In this document: piece by piece, positions 26,350 to 35,659 of the stretch
How positions within the stretch are numbered: position 1 is the first letter of the stretch
Layout of the letters: each line of letters begins with the position of its first letter
Origin: an uncultured Clostridia bacterium
GTDB taxonomy: Bacteria > Bacillota > Clostridia > Saccharofermentanales > Saccharofermentanaceae
Assembly (NCBI GenBank): GCA_937876985.1
Contig: CALEFT010000031.1
Location: 1-64,000 of the forward strand
DNA length: 64,000 bases
Reading direction: 5' to 3'
Program-made: the position numbers and the translations under genes
Notes under the pieces: model-generated
The model's database searches: none
Seen by the model: the letters and a program-made list of their open reading frames with translations, nothing else
Told to the model about the DNA's origin: nothing

Positions 26350-27206
26350 TGAGACAGCGTGTCATTACAGGAATAATATTTACGGTTGTTATCGTCTCAA
26401 TTGTCTTGCCGATGTATTATTTGCCAATTATTTCAATGCTCTTTGCGGCTATCGTTGGCGTAGTGTCGATTGTTGAGATGATTAAGGCGTTGAAGGCTGG
26501 TCAAATGAAGCCAGCTACTAGCATGATGGCTTTTGGAATGGTTTTGACATTTGCATGTGCTTTGGTAGGATATTTTACGAAGAATGCACTTCTTACAATT
26601 ACCATTTATTCTCTGATGATGATGATGCTTTCGTTTGCTATTGGAATTACTCCGCAGATTTTCTCGACTGAGAAGGATTTGATAACAAGTGGAGTGGCAT
26701 CTGCTTCCGCGATGCTTTATGTGACATTCCCACTTATCTGCTTGATGGTTACTTCTATGTGTTTTGTAAACGGATGGTATTATGTTGTTATGGCATTATT
26801 TGCGCCATGGATTAGCGATACTTTTGCATATTTTACTGGTGTTACTATGGGCAAGCATAAGATTGTACCTCACATCAGTCCGAAGAAGACGTGGGAGGGC
26901 TGTATTGGTGGTGCTATTGGATGCGCAGTAGTAGTTATGCTATACATTGGTTTGCTCGTATATGATATTGAAGGTATAAATACTAGCAGAACAATAATGA
27001 TGGTAATTGCTTTCGTGTTTGGTCTTTTTATCTCTGTTTTCTCACAGATTGGAGATTGGCTAGCTTCCTCCATTAAGAGATTGGTAGGGATTAAGGACTT
27101 TGGCTCATTTATGCCTGGACATGGTGGTATGTTAGATCGCTTCGATAGTGTATTCTTCACACTACCAATAGGATTAGGCTTAGCATTGATTTCTAGTGTT
27201 TTATAA
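26349..27206 (+). CDS. cdsA: phosphatidate cytidylyltransferase
   Basis: Makes CDP-diacylglycerol from phosphatidate and CTP at the membrane. The 285-residue, multi-helix protein ends with the family signature (PHISPKKTWEGCIGGAIG, SQIGDWLASSIKRLVGIKDFG, PGHGGMLDRFDS). The ATG shares one base with the uppS stop, and AGGAGGAG lies just upstream. Confidence 0.95.
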   Translation: MRQRVITGIIFTVVIVSIVLPMYYLPIISMLFAAIVGVVSIVEMIKALKAGQMKPATSMMAFGMVLTFACALVGYFTKNALLTITIYSLMMMMLSFAIGITPQIFSTEKDLITSGVASASAMLYVTFPLICLMVTSMCFVNGWYYVVMALFAPWISDTFAYFTGVTMGKHKIVPHISPKKTWEGCIGGAIGCAVVVMLYIGLLVYDIEGINTSRTIMMVIAFVFGLFISVFSQIGDWLASSIKRLVGIKDFGSFMPGHGGMLDRFDSVFFTLPIGLGLALISSVL

Positions 27207-27222
27207 GGAGAGTATTTGAAGA

Positions 27223-28404
27223 ATGAAGCATTTATCCATACTTGGTTCAACGGGTTCTATTGGAACACAGACTTTGGAGGTCGTTAGGAATTATCCTAAT
27301 GATTTATGTGTTGATGCAATTTCATTTGGTACAAATATTAAGCTTGGTCTTGAGCAAATAATCGAGTTTAGACCGAAGCTTGTTAGTGTTTTAGCAGAAG
27401 AACATGCTTTGGAGCTTAAGAAAATGCTTTTCGAGGCAGATCAAAGCTTAGCTAAGCAAGTAGAGATTTTGTTCGGACAAGAAGGAAATATTGCTGTAGC
27501 AACATATAGTAGTGCGAATATTTGTGTCGCTGCGATGGTTGGAGTTGCTGGCTTGCTTCCAGTAGTTGAAGCGATTAAGGCTCGTAAGGATATCGCACTA
27601 GCAAATAAGGAGACTCTTGTTGCAGGCGGAGATGTTGTAATGCCATTAGTTAAGGAAACTGGCGTTAAGTTATTGCCAGTAGATAGTGAGCATTCGGCTA
27701 TTTGGCAGTGCCTTTGGGGACAGCCAGAAGGAAGTCTTGATAGGATTTTGCTTACTGCTTCTGGGGGTCCATTCAGGGGGTATACGAGAGAACAGCTAGG
27801 AAGTGTTACACTTGAGCAGGCTCTTAATCATCCTACTTGGAAGATGGGCGGCAAGATTACAGTCGATTCTTCTACAATGATGAACAAGGGACTTGAGGTT
27901 ATTGAAGCTAAGCATTTGTTTAATAAGAGTGTGGACGATATTGACGTTGTTGTTCATCCACAGAGTATTATTCATTCTATGGTAAGGATGAGTGATGGTT
28001 CGGTATTAGGTCAGATGGGTAAGCCAAGTATGATGATGCCGATTCTTGTCGCGTTGTTTTATCCGGAGCGTAAGGTTGGATTTATGGAGAAGTTTGATCC
28101 TTTTTCTGAGGGTGTAAGAAGTTTGAGCTTTGAGCCTTGTGATAAGAATGTATTCAGGCTACTTGATATTGCTTATGACGCAGGAAGGCAAGGTGGACTA
28201 GTTCCTGTAGTGATGAATAGAGCAAATGAAGAGGCAGTTAATATGTTCTTAAATAAGCAAATTGGCTATCTCGACATTGAGAAGGTTGTTGAGAGAACTA
28301 TTGATGTAGCTATTTCTGAATTTACTTCTAATATGGAGATTACATTAGACAATATTTTGGCGGCAGATAAGCGCGCGTTAGAAATTGCAAGGGAGATTAT
28401 TTAA
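27223..28404 (+). CDS. dxr: 1-deoxy-D-xylulose-5-phosphate reductoisomerase
   Basis: Converts DXP to MEP with NADPH, the committed MEP-pathway step and the fosmidomycin target. The 393-residue product has the NADPH loop LGSTGSIGTQTLEV, ALANKETLVAGG, the metal/substrate loop LPVDSEHSAIWQCL, ASGGPFRGY and MGGKITVDSSTMMNKGLEVIEA. Together with uppS, ispG and the ispH fusion in this window it shows that the organism uses the MEP route to isoprenoids. Confidence 0.97.
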   Translation: MKHLSILGSTGSIGTQTLEVVRNYPNDLCVDAISFGTNIKLGLEQIIEFRPKLVSVLAEEHALELKKMLFEADQSLAKQVEILFGQEGNIAVATYSSANICVAAMVGVAGLLPVVEAIKARKDIALANKETLVAGGDVVMPLVKETGVKLLPVDSEHSAIWQCLWGQPEGSLDRILLTASGGPFRGYTREQLGSVTLEQALNHPTWKMGGKITVDSSTMMNKGLEVIEAKHLFNKSVDDIDVVVHPQSIIHSMVRMSDGSVLGQMGKPSMMMPILVALFYPERKVGFMEKFDPFSEGVRSLSFEPCDKNVFRLLDIAYDAGRQGGLVPVVMNRANEEAVNMFLNKQIGYLDIEKVVERTIDVAISEFTSNMEITLDNILAADKRALEIAREII

Positions 28405-29753
28405 TGAGTATTTGGACAATTGTTGTACTAGTGATAATGCTAGGAATTCTTGTTACTGTACATGAATTAGGGCATTTCTTTATTGCTAGATTATTAGGAA
28501 TTAAGGTTTTTGAAGTATCTATCTTTGTTGGACCAGCGTTAGTTACATGGAGAAAGAACGACGTTGAGTATTCAATAAGATGTATTCCTTTTGGCGCATA
28601 TGTAAGGTTTACTGATATTGATGAGAAGGGTGAGCCAATTGAGGATGATAATGATCCTAAGCTATTAGTAAATAATTCTCGTATAAAGAGATTGCTAGTA
28701 GCGTTAGCTGGTCCTTTTATGAATCTAGTGCTTGGAGTGGTTCTTGCATTAGTGTCGGCTTGTATCTTTGGTTTTTATACAACACGTATTTATGAGCCAT
28801 TTGAGACGACGCAATTAGCTTTGGCTAGTAGTCAATTCGAAGAAGGCGATGAGATTGTTAGAATTGATGGAAGAAGAGTTTATACATATCTAGATATACA
28901 GTTTGAATTAGATGGTTCTTATTCAAGTGCAGAGGATATGCTAATAGAATTTCGTTCTAGCAGAACTGGAGAACTATATGAAGTAAATTTAGTTCCAGTT
29001 ATTACAGAGCGACCAATGCTTGGTATCGTACATTCTATTGATACTGATAATAATTATAATGGCTGGCATATTGCTGAAGTATCAGAGCAACATAATGGAG
29101 GAGATCCTATTTTGCAAATAGGAGATTATCTAACAGCAGTTGACGGAATTAGTGTAACAGATGAGAACTTTGAAGATCATTTTGCTTCACTTACTGAAGG
29201 CAATACTATGCACCTAGAATTTTACCGTAATGGTGAGTTTATGGAAGCAGATTGTATTAAGACAATGATTCGTTCATCTAATGACCGTGGTGTAGATGTG
29301 ATGGGCGAAGCAGTTAATAGCTTCGATTCTTTTGTTGATGCTTTGGAATTCTCATTTAAGCTGCCACTAACTATATTAAACATCACTGTAAGAAGTATAG
29401 AGGAAGCATTTGCTGGTGAAGTAGAGGCATATAATGTTGTGTCAGGTCCAGTTGGAGTTGCGGATTCTGTATCAACTGTAGTAGATAATGTAGACACTAG
29501 TACGACAGTTAAGGTGTACAATATTTTATTCCTAACTACAGTTTTGTCACTTGGATTAGTAATAACAAATATGTTGCCAATTCCAGGACTAGATGGTGTA
29601 CAGGTAATTTTGCTATTGATAGAGATGGTTATTGGAAGAAAGCTATCTAAGAAGGCAGAGCTGATAATCAATGGAATCGGATTTGTCCTATTGATCGGAT
29701 TAGTAATCTTCGCACTAGTGTCGGATGTGATAAGAATTATTGTAGGTGGATAA
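28404..29753 (+). CDS. rseP: RIP metalloprotease RseP with two PDZ-like regions
   Basis: Intramembrane zinc protease of regulated proteolysis. H20-E-L-G-H24 lies in the first helix, a glycine-rich membrane loop (LAGPFMNLVLG) follows, and L396-D397-G gives the third metal ligand. Between the membrane parts are two PDZ-like stretches, one at about 145-200 (EEGDEIVRIDGRRV) and one at about 225-285 (LQIGDYLTAVDGISV). At 449 residues it is longer than the roughly 420-residue single-PDZ enzymes of Bacillus. The ATG overlaps the dxr stop. Confidence 0.94.
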   Translation: MSIWTIVVLVIMLGILVTVHELGHFFIARLLGIKVFEVSIFVGPALVTWRKNDVEYSIRCIPFGAYVRFTDIDEKGEPIEDDNDPKLLVNNSRIKRLLVALAGPFMNLVLGVVLALVSACIFGFYTTRIYEPFETTQLALASSQFEEGDEIVRIDGRRVYTYLDIQFELDGSYSSAEDMLIEFRSSRTGELYEVNLVPVITERPMLGIVHSIDTDNNYNGWHIAEVSEQHNGGDPILQIGDYLTAVDGISVTDENFEDHFASLTEGNTMHLEFYRNGEFMEADCIKTMIRSSNDRGVDVMGEAVNSFDSFVDALEFSFKLPLTILNITVRSIEEAFAGEVEAYNVVSGPVGVADSVSTVVDNVDTSTTVKVYNILFLTTVLSLGLVITNMLPIPGLDGVQVILLLIEMVIGRKLSKKAELIINGIGFVLLIGLVIFALVSDVIRIIVGG

Positions 29754-29777
29754 TTCTGAAGTTTTGGGGGAAATAGT

Positions 29778-30839
29778 ATGAGCAAGGTAGTTCAAGTTAA
29801 AGATTTACTTATTGGTGGCGGGAATAGTGTTGTTATTCAGTCCATGAACAACACTCTTACTAGTGATGTAAATGCTACACTTAATCAGATTAATGAATTA
29901 TATGAAGCTGGATGTGAACTAACTAGAGTTGCTATTCCTGATAAAGATCATGCTGAAGCATTGAAGGAGATTACCGCTAAGTCTCCAATTCCGGTTGTAG
30001 CAGATATACATTTTGACTATAAGCTTGCATTACTTGCAGCACAAAATGGCGCAGCTAAGATTAGAATTAACCCTGGCAATATCGGAGGCATGGATAATGT
30101 AATTAAAGTTGCAAACGAGTGTAAGAGCAGAAATATACCTATTCGAGTAGGAGTAAATTCAGGCTCTGTCGATAGGAAGATTCTAGAGAAGTATGGCGGC
30201 AAGGTTTGCTCAGATGCCTTAGTAGAAAGTGCCTTACAGGCTGTGAAAATGCTTGAGGATGCAGATTTTGATGATATTGTTATCTCGATTAAGTCGTCTA
30301 GTCCTAAGTTAACAATTGATAGTTATAGGAAGCTATCAAGTGTTACAGACTATCCGCTTCATGTTGGAGTTACAGAAGCAGGTACTATCCGTGAAGGAAT
30401 AATCAAGTCGGCAGTAGGAATTGGTGCGTTACTATCGGAGGGTATAGGTGATACTATTCGCGTATCGCTTACAGGAAATCCAGTTGAAGAAGTATATGCA
30501 GCAATTAGTATCCTTAAGGCCCTAGACTTAAGAACTGGCGGAGTGAAGTTTGTTTCTTGTCCGACATGTGGAAGAACTAGAGTAAATCTTATCGAACTTG
30601 CGACAGAAATAGAGAGAAGAATTTGTAGTTTACCATATGATATTAAGGTTGCAGTAATGGGCTGTGCAGTAAACGGTCCAGGAGAAGCAAGGGATGCAGA
30701 TATTGGAATTGCTGGTGGGGATAAAGAGTTCTTGCTTTTCGAGAAGGGCGAGATAATTCGAAAGATTCCTGAGGAAAATGTTGTAGAAGAATTTGTAGAG
30801 TGCGTAAAGAAGTTTGGGGAGAAGAAAAATGGTATTTAA
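29778..30839 (+). CDS. ispG: 4-hydroxy-3-methylbut-2-en-1-yl diphosphate synthase
   Basis: Iron-sulfur enzyme that makes HMBPP from MEcPP. The 353-residue product opens with VVIQSMNNTLTSDV, has PVVADIHFDYKLAL, and carries cluster ligands in CPTCGRTRVNL and MGCAVNGPGEARDADIGIAGG. It shares the MEP pathway with dxr and ispH in this window. Its last 11 bases overlap polC. Confidence 0.97.
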   Translation: MSKVVQVKDLLIGGGNSVVIQSMNNTLTSDVNATLNQINELYEAGCELTRVAIPDKDHAEALKEITAKSPIPVVADIHFDYKLALLAAQNGAAKIRINPGNIGGMDNVIKVANECKSRNIPIRVGVNSGSVDRKILEKYGGKVCSDALVESALQAVKMLEDADFDDIVISIKSSSPKLTIDSYRKLSSVTDYPLHVGVTEAGTIREGIIKSAVGIGALLSEGIGDTIRVSLTGNPVEEVYAAISILKALDLRTGGVKFVSCPTCGRTRVNLIELATEIERRICSLPYDIKVAVMGCAVNGPGEARDADIGIAGGDKEFLLFEKGEIIRKIPEENVVEEFVECVKKFGEKKNGI

Positions 30840-33800
30840 GTTGAGTGACTTGTACAGATTTGACACTGAAATTGGTTCTTTGATATCAGAGATAAACGTT
30901 ACTTCAATTGAGAAATACGATGATAAAAACTTACTGAAAATTTCTATAGACTCAGATTCTATTGGTGATACCAAGGTTTTGTCTGATGTAGCAAAAGCAA
31001 TGCAGGCAGGCATGGGGTGTTCAGTTGTATTTGATTTGGGCTTTATTGGTGTGCCTTTGTCGTCAAACATTGATAGAGTAAGAAGCTATCTACTAATTGA
31101 AGCGAACAAGGCTATTGTTGATTTGGTGTGCCCGTTAGACTATATTTCTGGAATTAATGTAGAAGTCTTTGCAAATGAAGAAAGACTTGTGTTCGAGCTT
31201 GTTGCAAATAGTTATTTGGATAAGGATAAAAAGCAAGAAATCAGAGCTAGAGTTGATTCCTTGTTGAAGATGATGTTCTCTGAAAGCTCAGTTTTGTTCT
31301 CTTTCAGAATTGTTCAAGAGAATGAGACTAGAGTATTCTCCATGAATGATTTTCTTGGTCAAGCAAATTTGGAACAGGCAGAATATGAGAGACAACATCC
31401 AGAATATAAGGAGCTAATTAAGGCAAACAAAGAGAATGCGGAGAAGAAGGCTTCTAAGAAGAAGGCTAAGACGCAGTGTGCCAAGGCTGATGAGGACAAG
31501 CCTTTGTCTAAGGATTCGTGGGAATATAAGGCAATGGAGCAAAAGAAGCTCTTCCAAGAGACTAACAAGGAAGACTTCAAGAAGAATGCGCAGAATATTT
31601 CTCAAGAGAAGATTATTAGCGGCAGAGTAAGAAAGAATGTACAGACAAAGAAGATTGCTGATGTTCGTTTTACTGATAAGGAACTCAATGTAGAGGGTTT
31701 TGTAAAGATTACAGAAGACCCAAGACTTACTAAGACAGGTAAATCTGTAATTGTAAAACTTGTGATTTTTGACGACACTTCAGGTATTTCTGCTATTGGA
31801 TTTGTTGATCCAAGTGAAGCGGATGCTTTTGAAGCGAGGTTTAAGAAGGGTGGCTATGCTGGCGTACAAGGTGAGCTTACTACTGTAGATAACGAGATTG
31901 GAATTAAGGTGTCTGGTCTATATGAGATAGAAAAACCGAAGTCTCGTGAGGATATTTGTGAATATAAGCGTGTTGAGCTTCATGCACATACGAAGTTCAG
32001 CGAGAAGGATGCTGTCATTAATCCTGATGATTTGATGAAGACTGCTGCAAGATTTGGTCACAGGGCGTGCGCCGTTACTGACCACGGTGTTGTGCAGGCT
32101 TTCCCAGATGTAGTTAATGCTTCTAAGAAGCTTACTGTTGGCGATTCAGAAGAGAAGTTTAAGGCGATTTTGGGAATGGAGGGCTATCTTGTAGATGACG
32201 GCCCTACAGTTTGCTATAACCTTGACATCGAGCCAGAAAGCAAGAAGTGTATTGGTTCTATTTGCTCTATTGCAATTAAGACTAGTGGCTTTGATTCATG
32301 TGAGGATGATATAGAGACTATCGTAATCAAGAAGTATTTGCTTAAGGGATATAAGCCTGTTAAGCCAGTAGAAGAAGGTGAATCTAGCGAAGAGGCGAAC
32401 GAATTCTCTTCTAAGGATATCGACAGAAGTCTCTGGAATCCTGGTGAGTTTGAAGGCTATGACAAGGTTACAGGAATGTCTACTGATATTGTAATCAAGG
32501 AAGAATATGTGCCTTCTATTTCCGAAGAGTATCCTACTAGTATCACTTATGCCCCAGAGTTTGAGAATTTTGAACTAGAGTATGCGCTTAATGAGGATGG
32601 TTCTTTTGCTTCTGAGCCTATTGTGCCAGATACTATCGAATATGAATATTTTGGAACCTTCGAAGCTCGCGTCTCTCCCGAAAAGTATTCCGGCAGCGGA
32701 ATTCCAGTAGATTCCTATTGGAAGGCAAAGCAGGCTCTTGATTTTATAGGGGATGCTTATGTTTGTGGTAGCGATATTTTCCAGATATTAGACTTCCTTC
32801 GTAAGGCGGGCTTTAACATAAATATTGAGGAGCATGAGTTCTATAGACAAAAGTTTCTGATGAATGCTATTGATCTTAATCTCGACGAGTCAATTGAGTC
32901 ATTGAAGGTTGATTTGACTTTGGATAGAGATTTGGATAGCGAAGCATTTAATGAAGCCCAAAAGGTCATTGACTATATTCTTTCTAAGGGTACTACTGAT
33001 CCATATGAGATTAATAATATGGCAGGCCACTATTCGCTTGAGCAAATCAAAGCGAAGAAGACAGCCACTTATCATATTGTATTGTTAGCAAGAAATAATC
33101 TTGGACTATACAATATGTATAGATTGGTATCAGAGTCTCATGTAAATTATTTTGCTTTTAGACCGAGAATGCCACTTAGCCTTCTTAGATACTTTGGTTC
33201 TTCACTTATCATCGGTAGTGCTTGTGAGCGTGGAGAAGTATTTAGGTATTTGCTAGATGCTTTTGAAGCTTGTGGTAGAGATATCGACAAGACATATGAG
33301 ATGGCAATTAGTGACAAGAAGTTCATAAATATTGTCTCTCGCTATGATTATCTAGAGATTCAGCCAATTACGAACAATATGTTCATGACAAGAGAAAGTA
33401 AGAACATTCCAATTCCTCTTTCTGTTGCTAATCTCTATGATCTTAACAAGCTTATTGTGCGCCTAGCCGATAAGTTTGAAATGATTTGCTGTGCTACTAC
33501 TGACGCACACTTCTTAGATATGAAGGATGAGCGCTTCAGACGATATATGCTTATGGATATGGGTTATTCTGATGCTGAAGAGCAGGCGTCGCTATATTTC
33601 AGAACGACTAGTGAGATGCTAGACGAATTCTCATATCTAGGCGAGGAAAAGGCACTAGAAGTAGTAGTTACAAATACAAATTATGTTGCAGACAAGATTG
33701 AATATGGACTTAAGCCATTCCCAGATGGTACATATCCACCAATCATTGCAACAGCTGCTTGTGATGTTCGCGACATTACTTGGACAAAGGCAAACAAGTT

Positions 33801-35637
33801 ATATAGACATAATGGCGTTATGAATGAGCTGGTAAAGGAAAGACTTGAGAAGGAGCTTAAGTCTATTATCGGTAATGGCTTTGCTATCATGTACTATATT
33901 GCATACCGACTAGTAAAGAAGTCTAATAACGACGGATACATTGTAGGCTCGAGAGGCTCCGTTGGCTCTTCTCTAGTTGCTACTATGTGTGGAATCTCGG
34001 AGGTAAATCCACTTCCTCCACATCATCGTTGTCCTAAGTGTAATTATACTGAGTTCAACAATACTGGTGAATATGGTTCTGGCTATGACCTTCCAGAGAG
34101 AAACTGTCCTTGCTGCGATACTCCTATGGTTTGCGATGGACAGGATATTCCATTTGAGACTTTCCTTGGCTTCTTCGGAGACAAGCAGCCAGATATCGAT
34201 CTTAACTTCTCAAGTATTTACCAGCCAAGAGCACATAAGTATGTTGAGTATTTGTTCGGTAAGGCACATACATTTAGAGCAGGTACTATCGGTACATATG
34301 CTGATAAAAATGCCAGAATGATTGCAAATAAAATTGCCTTGTCACGCAATGAGACAATTACTAGAGCGCAGATGGAATTCATGACATACGGAATCGAAGG
34401 TGTAAAGAGAACTACATCTCAGCATCCGGGCGGAATCGTAGTAGTTCCAAAGGAGATGGATGTATATGAATTTACTCCAATTCAATTCCCGGCCAACAAG
34501 GTCAATTGCGGAATTATTACTACGCACTTCGACTTCAATGCGATGCACGATACTATCCTAAAGCTTGATATTCTTGGACATGCAGACCCTACTGTGCTTC
34601 GTATGCTACACGAGCTTACAGAAGTAGATGTTCGCAACATTCCTATTCCAGAACCACGAGTAATGAGCTTACTAGAATCTACTGATGCACTAGGCTTTGA
34701 TATTAACGATACAGATTCAGGTTCAGCGACACTTGGATTATCCGAGCTTGGTACTGACATGGCTCGCAACATGATTAAGGAAGCTTCTCCAAGACATTTC
34801 TACGACCTAGTTCAGCTAATGGGTCTGTCTCATGGTACAGACGTATGGACTGGAAATGCACAGGACTTGATTCGTGAAGGAATCTGTGACCTTAATTCAG
34901 TAATCGGTTGTCGTGACTCCATCATGACAAGACTTATCTATTGGGGACTTCCAAATAAGGATTCCTTCGACATTATGGAGAAGGTTCGTAAGGGTAAGGG
35001 TCTATCAGAAGAGCACGAGAAACTTATGAGAGACAATAATGTTCCTGATTGGTACATCGATTCTTGTAAGAAGATTAAGTACATGTTCCCGAAGGCTCAC
35101 GCAGCTGCATATTGTATCTCTACACTTCGAGTTGCGTGGTTCAAGGTCTACTACCCAGAAGAGTATTACTGCGCATTCTTCACAATTCGTGGAGAAGAAT
35201 TCAAGGCCGAAGAAATGTGCTTTGGCTGGGACGAAGTAAAAAAGAACAGAATCGCAGCAGACGAGGCGCGTAAGCAAGACGACAACCCAAAGAATAAGTC
35301 GAGGTATTATCTTTTCGAGTTAGTCGAGGAAATGTACGCAAGAGGCATTACCTTCGAGCCAATCTCTCTCGAAAAGTCTCACGCCACCCACTTCGTCAAG
35401 GTTGGACCGAAGCGAATCTTGCCGCCGCTATCTTCAATTACCGCGATTTCAGATGCAATGGCAGAGTCTATTACTAAGGCGAGGGAAGAGAAGCCATTCG
35501 CACATAAGGAGGACTTGCTCAACAGAACGCTTCTAGGCAAGGCAGCACTTGAGGTTCTAGAGAACTATCCTGGCGATTTGCTCAAGGGACTTCCAGATAG
35601 TCAGCAGATGGATTTGTTTGAAATCTTTGGTATATAA
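30829..35637 (+). CDS. polC: DNA polymerase III PolC-type alpha subunit with apparently inactive exonuclease region
   Basis: The Firmicute replicative polymerase, 1602 residues (usually about 1430-1470). In order: N-terminal domain, OB fold (about 270-370), PHP part 1 with H385-A-H387 and VTDHGVVQAFP, an embedded exonuclease-like region (about 475-740), PHP part 2 (YHIVLLARNNLGLYN onward, TTDAHFLDM), and the polymerase core with GSRGSVGSSLVATM, zinc-type Cys pairs CPKCN/CPCC, catalytic PDIDLNF (D1122, D1124) and TSQHPGG. In the exonuclease region the DxExTG motif is replaced by A482-I-K484-T-S-G, the FD of the second motif appears as F651-Q652, and the HxxxxD motif as L698...D703; an acidic insertion of about 100 residues interrupts it. 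Proofreading by this domain is therefore doubtful. ATG 30829 with GGGGAG upstream is chosen over TTG 30814. Confidence 0.95.
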   Translation: MVFKLSDLYRFDTEIGSLISEINVTSIEKYDDKNLLKISIDSDSIGDTKVLSDVAKAMQAGMGCSVVFDLGFIGVPLSSNIDRVRSYLLIEANKAIVDLVCPLDYISGINVEVFANEERLVFELVANSYLDKDKKQEIRARVDSLLKMMFSESSVLFSFRIVQENETRVFSMNDFLGQANLEQAEYERQHPEYKELIKANKENAEKKASKKKAKTQCAKADEDKPLSKDSWEYKAMEQKKLFQETNKEDFKKNAQNISQEKIISGRVRKNVQTKKIADVRFTDKELNVEGFVKITEDPRLTKTGKSVIVKLVIFDDTSGISAIGFVDPSEADAFEARFKKGGYAGVQGELTTVDNEIGIKVSGLYEIEKPKSREDICEYKRVELHAHTKFSEKDAVINPDDLMKTAARFGHRACAVTDHGVVQAFPDVVNASKKLTVGDSEEKFKAILGMEGYLVDDGPTVCYNLDIEPESKKCIGSICSIAIKTSGFDSCEDDIETIVIKKYLLKGYKPVKPVEEGESSEEANEFSSKDIDRSLWNPGEFEGYDKVTGMSTDIVIKEEYVPSISEEYPTSITYAPEFENFELEYALNEDGSFASEPIVPDTIEYEYFGTFEARVSPEKYSGSGIPVDSYWKAKQALDFIGDAYVCGSDIFQILDFLRKAGFNINIEEHEFYRQKFLMNAIDLNLDESIESLKVDLTLDRDLDSEAFNEAQKVIDYILSKGTTDPYEINNMAGHYSLEQIKAKKTATYHIVLLARNNLGLYNMYRLVSESHVNYFAFRPRMPLSLLRYFGSSLIIGSACERGEVFRYLLDAFEACGRDIDKTYEMAISDKKFINIVSRYDYLEIQPITNNMFMTRESKNIPIPLSVANLYDLNKLIVRLADKFEMICCATTDAHFLDMKDERFRRYMLMDMGYSDAEEQASLYFRTTSEMLDEFSYLGEEKALEVVVTNTNYVADKIEYGLKPFPDGTYPPIIATAACDVRDITWTKANKLYRHNGVMNELVKERLEKELKSIIGNGFAIMYYIAYRLVKKSNNDGYIVGSRGSVGSSLVATMCGISEVNPLPPHHRCPKCNYTEFNNTGEYGSGYDLPERNCPCCDTPMVCDGQDIPFETFLGFFGDKQPDIDLNFSSIYQPRAHKYVEYLFGKAHTFRAGTIGTYADKNARMIANKIALSRNETITRAQMEFMTYGIEGVKRTTSQHPGGIVVVPKEMDVYEFTPIQFPANKVNCGIITTHFDFNAMHDTILKLDILGHADPTVLRMLHELTEVDVRNIPIPEPRVMSLLESTDALGFDINDTDSGSATLGLSELGTDMARNMIKEASPRHFYDLVQLMGLSHGTDVWTGNAQDLIREGICDLNSVIGCRDSIMTRLIYWGLPNKDSFDIMEKVRKGKGLSEEHEKLMRDNNVPDWYIDSCKKIKYMFPKAHAAAYCISTLRVAWFKVYYPEEYYCAFFTIRGEEFKAEEMCFGWDEVKKNRIAADEARKQDDNPKNKSRYYLFELVEEMYARGITFEPISLEKSHATHFVKVGPKRILPPLSSITAISDAMAESITKAREEKPFAHKEDLLNRTLLGKAALEVLENYPGDLLKGLPDSQQMDLFEIFGI

Positions 35638-35659
35638 GAAGTTGAAGGAATAATAAGAG

